53,873 bases of DNA. Origin: Oscillatoriales cyanobacterium. Lineage in GTDB: Bacteria > Cyanobacteriota > Cyanobacteriia > Cyanobacteriales > Microcoleaceae. This document shows, one piece after another, positions 46,546 through 53,873 of the stretch. Made by a program: the position numbers and the translations under genes. Under the pieces are notes generated by a model, which had not been told where the DNA came from, made no database searches, and saw nothing but the letters and a program-made list of their open reading frames with translations. The stretch is from assembly GCA_004292955.1 (NCBI GenBank), contig RDXX01000045.1, positions 1 to 53,873 on the forward strand. The letters run 5' to 3'. How positions within the stretch are numbered: position 1 is the stretch's first letter; each line of letters begins with the position of its first letter.

Positions 46546-47799
46546 TTACTGCACAAACTTCTTGAATGCCAGTGTCACGTTGTGGCCGCCAAATCCAAAG
46601 GAATTGGACAGTGCCACATCAACTTTTAGATCGCGACTTGTATGGGGAACATAATCTAAATCGCACTCAGGATCGGGATTTTCTAGATTGATTGTCGGCG
46701 GGACTTTATCGTTGGCGATCGCCATTACCGTCGCCACCGCCTCAATTCCCCCAGAACCGCCCAAAAGATGGCCTGTCATTGACTTGGTAGAACTAATTGC
46801 TACTTTGTAAGCGCTTTCTCCCAAAACCTTCTTAATTGCCTTTGTTTCCGTGGAATCGTTGGGAAGCGTACTCGTGCCGTGAGCGTTGATATAGCTCACT
46901 CGATCCGGCGTCAAACCCGCATCCTTGAGGGCTAAAGCGATCGCCCGCGATGCACCTTCGCCCCCCGGTACTGGGGATGTCATGTGGTACGCATCGCAGG
47001 TTAAACCGTAGCCGACGATTTCGGCGTAAATCCTGGCGCCTCGTGCCAAAGCGTGTTCCATTTCTTCTAAAAGCAGAATCCCAGCACCTTCGCCGACGAC
47101 AAAACCATCACGATCGCGATCGAACGGACGGCAAGCATGAGTCGGGTCATCATTGCGAGTCGAAAGCGCCCTCGCCGCAGCAAAACCCGCCACGCACAAA
47201 GGAGTTACCGCCGCTTCGGTACCGCCGCAAATCATGGCTTGGGCATAACCGCCCTGAACTAGGCGAAACGCATCGCCCACAGCGTTTGAGCCGGCAGCGC
47301 AGGCTGTCACCGTGCAAGAGTTCGGCCCCTTGGCGCCCGTTTGAATCGCCGTCAGGCCTGCGGCCATATTCGCAATCATCATCGGAATCATAAACGGGCT
47401 GCATCGATCGGGGCCGCGAGTCAGATAAATTTCTTGCTGGTCTTCTAAAACCTTCAGCCCGCCAATGCCGGTGCCAAGAATGACACCCACCTGTTCTGCG
47501 TTCAGGTCGTTAATCTCAAACTTCGCATCAGCCAGAGCTTGTTTGCTCGCTGATACCCCAAATTGAGCAAAGCGATCCATCCGCTTTGCTTCCTTGCGCT
47601 CTAAATACTCGTGAGGGTCGTAACCCTTCACCTCTCCAGCAATCCGGCAGTCGTGCCGCGACGCATCGAACAAGGTGATCGGGCCGATGCCATTTTTCCC
47701 GGTCAGCAACCCGTCCCAATATTCAGACAAGGTATTGCCGATCGGTGTAATCGCGCCGAGACCCGTGATAACAACGCGCTTACGCTCTAAATTTGCCAT
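46546..47799 (-). CDS. fabF: Beta-ketoacyl-ACP synthase II
   Basis: It extends fatty acyl-ACP chains by condensation with malonyl-ACP. The 417-residue protein has VVITGLGAITPIGNT at the start, the catalytic Cys in NSCTVTACAAGSNAVGDAFR, catalytic His residues in NAHGTSTLPNDSTE and SSTKSMTGHLLGGSGG, and the SNSFGFGGHNVTLAFKK end. It lies 97 bp after acpP on the minus strand, the standard acpP-fabF order, and has its own terminator. Two inverted hairpin elements bracket the pair. Confidence 0.97.
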   Translation of the reverse strand: MANLERKRVVITGLGAITPIGNTLSEYWDGLLTGKNGIGPITLFDASRHDCRIAGEVKGYDPHEYLERKEAKRMDRFAQFGVSASKQALADAKFEINDLNAEQVGVILGTGIGGLKVLEDQQEIYLTRGPDRCSPFMIPMMIANMAAGLTAIQTGAKGPNSCTVTACAAGSNAVGDAFRLVQGGYAQAMICGGTEAAVTPLCVAGFAAARALSTRNDDPTHACRPFDRDRDGFVVGEGAGILLLEEMEHALARGARIYAEIVGYGLTCDAYHMTSPVPGGEGASRAIALALKDAGLTPDRVSYINAHGTSTLPNDSTETKAIKKVLGESAYKVAISSTKSMTGHLLGGSGGIEAVATVMAIANDKVPPTINLENPDPECDLDYVPHTSRDLKVDVALSNSFGFGGHNVTLAFKKFVQ

Positions 47800-47896
47800 G
47801 ATTTCAGTTTCAAAAAATTAAACACCCAGAACGCAGAACAAAAGAGGAGTTGTTAGTTTTTTAACTTCTCTCCTCTTAGGGGAAAAGACAGGTATT

Positions 47897-48151
47897 TTAT
47901 GCTTTTGGAGCTGCAAGTTTGCTGCTGATGAAATCTACAGAAGCTTGAACCGTGGTAATTGCTTCGGCTGCTTCGTCGGGAATTTCAATATCAAACTCTT
48001 CTTCCAATGCCATTACCAGCTCTACTGTATCTAGGGAATCTGCTCCTAAATCGTTAGCAAAGTTGGCTTCGGGCTTGACTTCGGTGGGATCGACTTCTAG
48101 TTGATCGGCCACAATTTTCTTGACTCTAGCAAAAATGTCGTCTTGACTCAT
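47897..48151 (-). CDS. acpP: Acyl carrier protein
   Basis: The 84-residue acidic four-helix protein carries growing acyl chains on 4'-phosphopantetheine attached to the Ser of the DSL motif, seen in [20 protein letters not shown]. The rest is typical: [20 protein letters not shown] at the start and [20 protein letters not shown] after the DSL helix. It is the first gene of acpP-fabF. Its partners fabD and fabH lie about 10 kb away in the plsX block. Confidence 0.97.
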   Translation of the reverse strand: MSQDDIFARVKKIVADQLEVDPTEVKPEANFANDLGADSLDTVELVMALEEEFDIEIPDEAAEAITTVQASVDFISSKLAAPKA

Positions 48152-48334
48152 AAAAAACTCCAGTAAGTATAAAAACCCTGTGTCTTCAGACTAGGGATGA
48201 AACACGGCATTGGTTGCTGCGTATCTGATCTTATCCGAAAGGGGGATCTTCGGGAGAAAGGGTTGCCGCTTTTCTAACTGACCCTTTGTGTAGGGAGTGG
48301 GCCGTGGTCAACTTAAGGACTGTTGGGACTCCTC

Positions 48335-48399
48335 GAAACCGGGTTTTTCACCGAATCTGCGGTCTACAACGAAGTATTTTTCTCCGTCAAACCCGGTTT
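48335..48399. repeat. Hairpin element GAAACCGGGTTTTT, copy 2 (inverted)
   Basis: GAAACCGGGTTT and AAACCCGGTTT arms. The reverse complement of the 46384 copy matches it at most positions, including the inner CACCGAATCTGCGG and GAAGTATTTTTC segments. Confidence 0.85.
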
Positions 48400-49031
48400 A
48401 TGGGCCCAAAATCGTTTTTTTGGTCTTAGGTTCATCCGTCGCAAACAGCCCCTAGGGCGCCGGTACAGTAGAATATTTTGACAAAAAGAACGAAATATGT
48501 ATTATGTAGGGCGAAGGATGAGGGTGACAGTAGATCGCGATCGCCAACCATACTGAACCGACGCCCTAGAACTCATCCAACCAGTTCTATATGATCGGTG
48601 TGCATGGGCCTTATGCCAGCCATGTCAAGGTGCTACCGACACATTTACGCGATCCTAGCTGTTGGCGATCGATAATAAACAAGATTTATTGTTGATCTGG
48701 ATTGAAAACAATCAGATTGAACGATCGTCTGAAACGAAATTTCAACCGTTTGAAGGCTTTCTTCACCACCTTGACAGGGCTAGCCTTGTTATGAATTCGC
48801 TGATTAATGAGTTGCCATTGCAGCATCCAAGCGAAGTGCGATCGTCTCATCTTTTTCTAATCTCATCTTCCGACGCTTGCTTCTTTTTTTCTTTGCTAGC
48901 ATGGGCTGAAGGTCTTGCCTTTTGGGAACCGACTGATTCTAATTCCTCTTTCTTTACACCAGGCTCGGTTTTCCGTTGTATGCACCAATATCTTTTGTCC
49001 ATCTGCTCCAGGGCGTTGTTAGATATCGCCG
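48400..49031. other. Gap with possible degraded gene remnants
   Basis: No intact gene is supported. Broken frames such as ...VDRDRQPY, TDALELIQPVLYDRC and LLAIDNKQDLLLIWIENNQ are scattered across 48500-48850 in different frames, which may be a decayed transposase or simply chance. An open frame at 48662-49069 has poor composition and is not called. Confidence 0.35.
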
Positions 49032-50327
49032 CTATTCACGTGATGTTGATCTGCACGCTGGGATTCTAATTTCCCAACCAGTTTCTATGGAATCTGGATT
49101 ATTGGTCAGAGAAGGATACTTATCACTGTTTACTGACGCAATTTCTTGTGCTGAAGTATTGAAACGAGCAGCAATTTTACTTAGAGTATCACCTCGCTGA
49201 ATTTTATACAAAGTATCTAGTTTACTAAGTGATTGTCTTACCTTCCAGGCATTCACTAGATCGCCTTGTGAACGATAAATTTCCTCTGCTATATTATAAT
49301 CTTTGACTGCCTCTACCTGATTGCCAAATAAGTAGCATTGAACGTCTCCTCGACTATAGTAAGTAGGAGCATACTGCTGATTTAATTGATATGCTTTTTG
49401 ATATTCTGCCAGCGCAGCTTGTTTATCATTTTTTCTTCGATAAACATCACCACGTCCTACATAAGCAGGTGCATATTTAGGATCTTTTTGACGTGCATTG
49501 TTGAATTCTGTGAAAGCTTTATCAATATCTCCAATTACAAGATATACCCTACCTTTACCAACATATGCAGGTGTATAAGAACTGTTAAAATCTAAAGCTC
49601 TATTAAAATCTTCAAATGCTAAATTATATTCTTCAATATTAAAAAAAGCATTAGCTCGATTTATCAGAAACTCTACATCTCCTGGTTTTTGATTAATTTT
49701 TTCTGTGAGATCAGAGATTATTTGCTTATTTTGATATTCAATAAATTTAAAACTGTTATCCCAGCGCGATGCTCGATTTGGGTAAGTGCAAGTTAAAGCA
49801 GAAGGTTGCCACTGACCAGTCATACTCCAATGTTCAAAGGAACACCAAGTCTCAATACTTTTATCAACTAGAGAGGTTACTCCCGGTGAAAAATCCAGCC
49901 AAGGGCGGATAAACCAAAATGGTAAAGTAATCAATGGTGTCAAATATAGGCTTTTTTTACCTACGATCCATTTCTGTTGAAAGGCACTTCTTTCAAGACT
50001 TTGACAGGCTTCTTTTGTTTGCTCAATAACTCTTAGTAGTCCTTGAAAAAATTTCTCTATTCCCTGTAAAAAATCAGCAAAACCATCACCAGACTTGTGT
50101 AAAAAAGGTTCAATCTTGTAGGAAAACCAAAATAGTCCAGAAACAATTCCATACGCTAGCAAGAATATAAGCTGTAAAGCTCTGGCAATTAGCCAAGGAA
50201 TCAAGCGTAATAATAAAAGTGGCAAGAAAAACATGAGAAGGGTTATAGTGACAAGCGCTTGCCACGGCATAGGCAAGTAGATTATCCCCCCCCAAATGCT
50301 CCGCAAGATTAGGTGCAATAAGCTCAT
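49032..50327 (-). CDS. Membrane-anchored TPR-LysM protein
   Basis: The 431-residue protein has two or three N-terminal membrane segments (LVTITLLMFFLPLLLLRLIP, LQLIFLLAYGIVSGLFWFSY and LYLTPLITLPFWFI), then about four TPR repeats (NRANAFFNIEEYNLAFEDFN, PAYVGKGRVYLVIGDIDKAF, PAYVGRGDVYRRKNDKQAAL) and a C-terminal LysM domain (YKIQRGDTLSKIAARFNTSA, WEIRIP). LysM domains bind peptidoglycan. It is last in a leftward operon with the SPFH-like, 554-residue and 152-residue genes. It probably links a protein assembly to the membrane and envelope (inference); no close named homologue is recalled. Confidence 0.75.
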   Translation of the reverse strand: MSLLHLILRSIWGGIIYLPMPWQALVTITLLMFFLPLLLLRLIPWLIARALQLIFLLAYGIVSGLFWFSYKIEPFLHKSGDGFADFLQGIEKFFQGLLRVIEQTKEACQSLERSAFQQKWIVGKKSLYLTPLITLPFWFIRPWLDFSPGVTSLVDKSIETWCSFEHWSMTGQWQPSALTCTYPNRASRWDNSFKFIEYQNKQIISDLTEKINQKPGDVEFLINRANAFFNIEEYNLAFEDFNRALDFNSSYTPAYVGKGRVYLVIGDIDKAFTEFNNARQKDPKYAPAYVGRGDVYRRKNDKQAALAEYQKAYQLNQQYAPTYYSRGDVQCYLFGNQVEAVKDYNIAEEIYRSQGDLVNAWKVRQSLSKLDTLYKIQRGDTLSKIAARFNTSAQEIASVNSDKYPSLTNNPDSIETGWEIRIPACRSTSRE

Positions 50328-50385
50328 TACTCTAAAACCTAACTTTCTCTACATTTACAATTCATAGAAACTTGTAACGAGTGTT

Positions 50386-51402
50386 CTAACTGGGCACATC
50401 GTCCAGATCATCATCGTCATCGTCATCAGATCGTTGTTGTATGTCTTCGTTTGCTGCATTACCTTCCAAAGCAGCTTTTGGTGATTCGGTTAAACCCATT
50501 ACTCGCCGTAAAACTCTCATGCTAGCTTCACCCAGTTCAGATCCTTCAAGCGCATCTTCTTGCAGCATAATTTTTAATAGTTCCATATTGCTACCAGAAG
50601 AAAGCTGCTTTTGCTGATCAAAACGACTGATCAGCTCAGCAATATTTCCAGGATTTTGTGCTAGATAGGCAGCAAGTAGACTGGGTTCACCACCTCGTAG
50701 AAGTTTCTCATAATGCTCTTGACTAGCTGAAGCACGCATACGTTTCAATTCATCAAGCTTCAGTTGTGCAATTTCTTCAGCTTGGGCAAGTCTAAATTGA
50801 GCCGCTTTGTCAGCTAATAATGCAGCTTCATTCAGTTCGGTTAAGGTTACTTGCTTGATACTTCCGATCGCTGATGAGTCAATTTGCAATGAAGCTACCA
50901 GTTGAGGAACTCGCAATCCTAAGTCATCAAAACAGCGTTCATCAACAACTCTTCGCCTCACACTTCTATTAATATCTTTTTCTGCCGTCGCATTTTCTCG
51001 CAAATCATAATCACGAGAAATTTGTTTCATCTCATTAATGAGCCGTGCTTTTAAAACTGAAGCGACATCCTGTGTCCCTGCCTTTACGATGATTTGTGCA
51101 TCAGAAACAGAGCAGGTAATTTCTACTGTGGTTGGAAAGTCGAACCCAGAAGTTTTTGAAGGTAAGGAACAATCAATTTTTAGTACATATTCACCAACAT
51201 CTATTTTGTATAAGAAATTATATCCCCCAAATTTAAATTTACTAAAAGAGATCGGTTTATCTCTGTGACTAATGACTAACAATTCACCGCCACTACGAGA
51301 CAAAACGAGAACTGTATTGGGCGCAGGTACAGGAATCTCTTTAGTCAAAGACCAGCCTCGAACATCTTCTTGGCTTAAAATTGGATTGAATGTTTCTTGC
51401 AT
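50386..51402 (-). CDS. SPFH-like protein without membrane segment
   Basis: The 338-residue soluble protein has an SPFH/band 7-like first half: VPAPNTVLVLSRSGGELLVI, YNFLYKIDVGEYVLKIDCSL, then IIVKAGTQDVASVLKARLIN, MKQISRDYDLRENATAEKDI and FDDLGLRVPQLVAS. A long helix follows (AALLADKAAQFRLAQAEEIA, QLKLDELKRMRASASQEHYE) and an acidic Asp-rich end (DDDDDDDLDDVPS). AAGGAGAG 10 bp before the ATG is a good ribosome-binding site. It lies 12 bp after the 554-residue gene. Lacking an anchor, it may assemble as rings and reach the membrane through the TPR-LysM partner (inference). Confidence 0.7.
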   Translation of the reverse strand: MQETFNPILSQEDVRGWSLTKEIPVPAPNTVLVLSRSGGELLVISHRDKPISFSKFKFGGYNFLYKIDVGEYVLKIDCSLPSKTSGFDFPTTVEITCSVSDAQIIVKAGTQDVASVLKARLINEMKQISRDYDLRENATAEKDINRSVRRRVVDERCFDDLGLRVPQLVASLQIDSSAIGSIKQVTLTELNEAALLADKAAQFRLAQAEEIAQLKLDELKRMRASASQEHYEKLLRGGEPSLLAAYLAQNPGNIAELISRFDQQKQLSSGSNMELLKIMLQEDALEGSELGEASMRVLRRVMGLTESPKAALEGNAANEDIQQRSDDDDDDDLDDVPS

Positions 51403-51414
51403 AGTTTCTCTCCT

Positions 51415-53079
51415 TTACTGTGTTAATCCTTTTTGTTGTAAAAATGTCAGAATTGTTAGTGAATATGAATTTCCTCGATCTGCCCACCTCTTGAGATAGC
51501 CCTTAAGGCGGAGCCGTTCTTTTGAATCTCCATGTTTCATAATCCTAGTGATAATTTTTCCAAGGGGTTGCCTCAGTTCAGAATCTTTTTCTACAAAATT
51601 AAACCAGGACTCTAGCTCTTTTATCACCAAAGAACGAGTCAGTTTAAGATTTAGAGAAGATCTGATAAGCGACGAAACTGTTTGTGAACTTTTCTCATCT
51701 GTCTTGACCAACCAAAATAGCGTTGGCAATTTTTTACAATTGAGATTATCTACTGAAGTCTCTGATGTTTTCATAATGCCCCAAGTAACAAAAGCAGCCA
51801 TTTCATGGGACGATTCTTTTCTGTCATACTTTAGCCATGTCTCAAGATGTTTTAAGATGATCAATCGATTATCAGGAATAGATTCACTCATTTCAAAAAG
51901 CATGACCATGCCTTCTAAAATATCTGAAAAAAGATTGATATCATTTGATTTTATGATTTTCATAAACTTCTCAAATGTATCATCTGGAAATTTCAAGCCA
52001 ACGTAAAGACTATAAGCTTCAATGGACGTTCGTCTTAAGTTTGGCGAGTTCTTTAATGTACTCCAATGGGATAATAAATTCTGTGCTTGTTGAGAAGCAA
52101 TTTCATCATCACCTAATGCAGTAAAACCCAAAGATAATGCCACTAACGAACGCTGTGAAGGGTTATCAGCCTTTGCCCAAGGAATCAAAACCATTTCACG
52201 TACTAGGTCAAAGCGATATTTGCAAGACTCACTGAGCCCACCAGCAAGACGAACTTTCGTTAGAGAACCCTGTGTTGTACCAAGTTCTACCAAACAATCA
52301 AGAATTATCTGCCAGTAATAGTCTTCTTCCTGCCAAATATACCTTAATAAAGCACCTTGAAAATTTGTGTCATTGAACAGGGAAATCTCAAATGAGTTGC
52401 GCCCAAACTCTGTATTTTCATGGCTATCTTCAGTATAAGCAAGGACTATCCTCAGTCGTTTTTTAAACCCTAGCATTTTAAATTTGAGGGTTTCATCATC
52501 TAGTTCCTGAGTATCTTTACCTGATTTTGAACGCATTTTAGACTCTAGCTTCTCGCTCATAGCGATAATAGATTGGCAATCACTTCCGTTCAAAAACGCC
52601 ATCGCTATCATTAGAGAACGATGATGCATCGCTGGGTAATTCTCAAACCAACGCTCTACCCTTTCTGGCAAAGGTATTGCAGCATAATCAAAATCATCTA
52701 AAGTTGCAGGATCACGATCGGAAGATCCCTCTGAATTACTCTGACTATGATTATATTGGCTACCACCCACAAACTGCCCACTACTGTAAAAACTTCCATC
52801 GATATGTGTACCACCAGTTTGGAAGTTAATAGTGCCTACTGAACCACCTTGTTTTATGAACTCGCTGACAAATCTTTTTGCAAAGTCTTGAAACTGCTGT
52901 TGAGATTCATCAACTTTATTCTCACTAGATGACTCCTTCTTTACAAATGATTGAAAGATTTTTTCACGCTCATCATCAGAAGGTTTTTCTTTTTTCTCAA
53001 CATTTGCAGGTTCCTGTTTGGGTTGCTCAGGGGATAGATTTTCCTCATTGACATCGCCTGGAGGTGTGGCAATAGACAT
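51415..53079 (-). CDS. Large helical protein with Gly-rich signalling-type motif, unknown
   Basis: The 554-residue protein is not recognised as a whole. Residues 1-80 are charged and disordered. Residues 84-111 are a Gly-rich short-strand motif (INFQTGGTHIDGSFYSSGQF, VGGSQYNH) almost superimposable on residues 122-149 of the 152-residue neighbour. Residues 130-554 are entirely helical with repeated Leu/Trp-rich units (PAMHHRSLMIAMAFLNGSDC, ILDCLVELGTTQGSLTKVRL, PSQRSLVALSLGFTALGDDE), like HEAT/ARM-type scaffolds. No catalytic motif is visible. The shared motif suggests that the two proteins recruit each other. Confidence 0.65.
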   Translation of the reverse strand: MSIATPPGDVNEENLSPEQPKQEPANVEKKEKPSDDEREKIFQSFVKKESSSENKVDESQQQFQDFAKRFVSEFIKQGGSVGTINFQTGGTHIDGSFYSSGQFVGGSQYNHSQSNSEGSSDRDPATLDDFDYAAIPLPERVERWFENYPAMHHRSLMIAMAFLNGSDCQSIIAMSEKLESKMRSKSGKDTQELDDETLKFKMLGFKKRLRIVLAYTEDSHENTEFGRNSFEISLFNDTNFQGALLRYIWQEEDYYWQIILDCLVELGTTQGSLTKVRLAGGLSESCKYRFDLVREMVLIPWAKADNPSQRSLVALSLGFTALGDDEIASQQAQNLLSHWSTLKNSPNLRRTSIEAYSLYVGLKFPDDTFEKFMKIIKSNDINLFSDILEGMVMLFEMSESIPDNRLIILKHLETWLKYDRKESSHEMAAFVTWGIMKTSETSVDNLNCKKLPTLFWLVKTDEKSSQTVSSLIRSSLNLKLTRSLVIKELESWFNFVEKDSELRQPLGKIITRIMKHGDSKERLRLKGYLKRWADRGNSYSLTILTFLQQKGLTQ

Positions 53080-53140
53080 GGCGCTTTAAAGAAATCCGGC
53101 AGGTATAAACATAGCAGTTAACTTGGCAGGGTTAGAAATT

Positions 53141-53599
53141 CTACTTATTACCTGCATTGTGTTGATCGCGACCAACAAAAGTTCCAGTATTGTGTAAATC
53201 TCCTCGAATAGAAACTCCACCACTCTGGAGATTAACTGATTGATCTACTGCGCGCTCATGTTCTGAATCTTTCTCTTGCATTAGCTTCAGCAACTCTTGA
53301 GTCAGTTCTGGATTTCCTTCGAGAATATCTCTGATTTGACTAATTAACGCAAACTGCGAAATCTCATCTGGACGCTGTATTACATTAGTGACTGCCTCCT
53401 GGGCGGCTCCTTTCTGCTCAACTTGAGGGCTGAGTTTTGCCCAAACATTCTTAGCTTTGTCCCAACTGGATTTTCCTAGAGCTTTTACAGCGTCGGTACT
53501 AACCCCCTCAGCAACTTTCTCACCAATTTTCATGAGGAAGGGTAATGCAGGACATAGTAAGCTAACAAGGAGCTTTGCAAGTTCTGTAGCATCTGGCAT
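53141..53599 (-). CDS. Small protein with terminal Gly-rich VGRDQ motif
   Basis: The 152-residue protein has a helical N-terminal half (AKLLVSLLCPALPFLMKIGE, SSWDKAKNVWAKLSPQVEQK, ISQIRDILEGNPELTQELLK) and ends in VNLQSGGVSIRGDLHNTGTF then VGRDQHNAG. Similar small proteins with a helical domain and a terminal GG..I.G...N.G..VGRDQ.N motif accompany signalling ATPases and effectors in cyanobacteria and actinobacteria; the motif is thought to act in homotypic, amyloid- or beta-arch-like contacts (knowledge of the class; not proven here). It is first in the four-gene operon. Confidence 0.65.
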   Translation of the reverse strand: MPDATELAKLLVSLLCPALPFLMKIGEKVAEGVSTDAVKALGKSSWDKAKNVWAKLSPQVEQKGAAQEAVTNVIQRPDEISQFALISQIRDILEGNPELTQELLKLMQEKDSEHERAVDQSVNLQSGGVSIRGDLHNTGTFVGRDQHNAGNK

Positions 53600-53873
53600 A
53601 TTAAGTTATCCTGGGTAGTTTAATGGTTAGCCTTCTGATTAGGCTGGTGTCTCTACGTAATTTCCGGAAAATTTGACATAAATTTGTTACGAGATCGTCA
53701 AGATAGGATATCTTTCCTAACGATCTAAATAAAATGCAGATGGTATGAGACAGCACAGAAGGTCATGAAAACTTAGAGGCCTCCACAAAAAGAATGATCC
53801 AATAGCTATGTGGGTTTAGCGAAAATTTCCACAAACCATTTGTGAAGATTGGGCAGACGATTTATCTGGGTTT
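53600..53873. other. Operon upstream region at window edge
   Basis: The presumed promoter region of the four-gene operon (minus strand). No gene or clear promoter is recognised before the window ends. Confidence 0.4.

Noticed and set aside
48662..49069. A 135-codon open frame upstream of the TPR-LysM gene end
   Set aside because: It overlaps the end of the opposite gene, is rich in Ser, Leu and Phe without any motif, and starts at a weak codon; not enough to call.

Overview
The window comes from a filamentous, Oscillatoriales-type cyanobacterium (Microcoleus/Oscillatoria/Kamptonema-like; the genus is inference). The evidence is photosystem II genes (psbD end, psbC), petL, the phycocyanin lyase cpcT, the sulfolipid genes sqdB and sqdX, many GAF-rich kinases, abundant HIP1 (GCGATCGC) palindromes, and many short 7-bp tandem repeat arrays (TCTAAAA-, GTTGACA-, TTCCTTC- and GATGCCC-type), which are usual in such genomes.

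Layout. 1-1730: psbD tail, a strange spacer, psbC and its terminator. 2052-5345: a four-GAF histidine kinase. 5729-8493: a PCP_red mini-protein, tpiA, a Uma2-family protein and folP. 8484-11997: an SPFH protein, a structured orphan RNA-like segment, an exported TPR protein and aroB. 12076-17126: petL, then a solute-binding lipoprotein overlapping a hybrid kinase, then a receiver-kinase. 17156-21751: cpcT, sqdB, two small genes, sqdX. 22334-26281: a CyaB1-like adenylate cyclase and another receiver-kinase. 26918-29346: a tnpB broken by one stop codon, a GUN4-domain gene, and a tRNA-Arg(CCU) gene split by a group I intron. 29572-38424: a YdcF-like protein, then a leftward lipid block (plsX, fabH, fabD, plsC) invaded by a PspA-like/PstS-like pair; the PstS-like gene is itself cut by an intact TnpB element whose far side still carries the missing C-terminal codons. 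38899-44448: a PBP4-type carboxypeptidase, rpsP plus a KH protein, a long leader region, phoH, a HutX-like gene and an exported DUF protein. 44462-46330: two convergent orphan toxin/immunity modules. 46546-48151: fabF and acpP, bracketed by two inverted copies of one hairpin element. 49032-53599: a four-gene leftward operon of unknown function.

The best candidate for an undescribed system is that last operon: a small protein and a 554-aa helical protein that share a Gly-rich beta-type motif, an SPFH-like protein without a membrane segment, and a membrane-anchored TPR-LysM protein. It looks like a membrane-linked assembly or stress/defence module. Other notable points are the duplicated psbD tail in front of psbC, the transposon-split binding-protein gene, 7-bp repeat arrays that supply the stop codons of fabD and plsX, and a three-codon minigene overlapping the phoH start.
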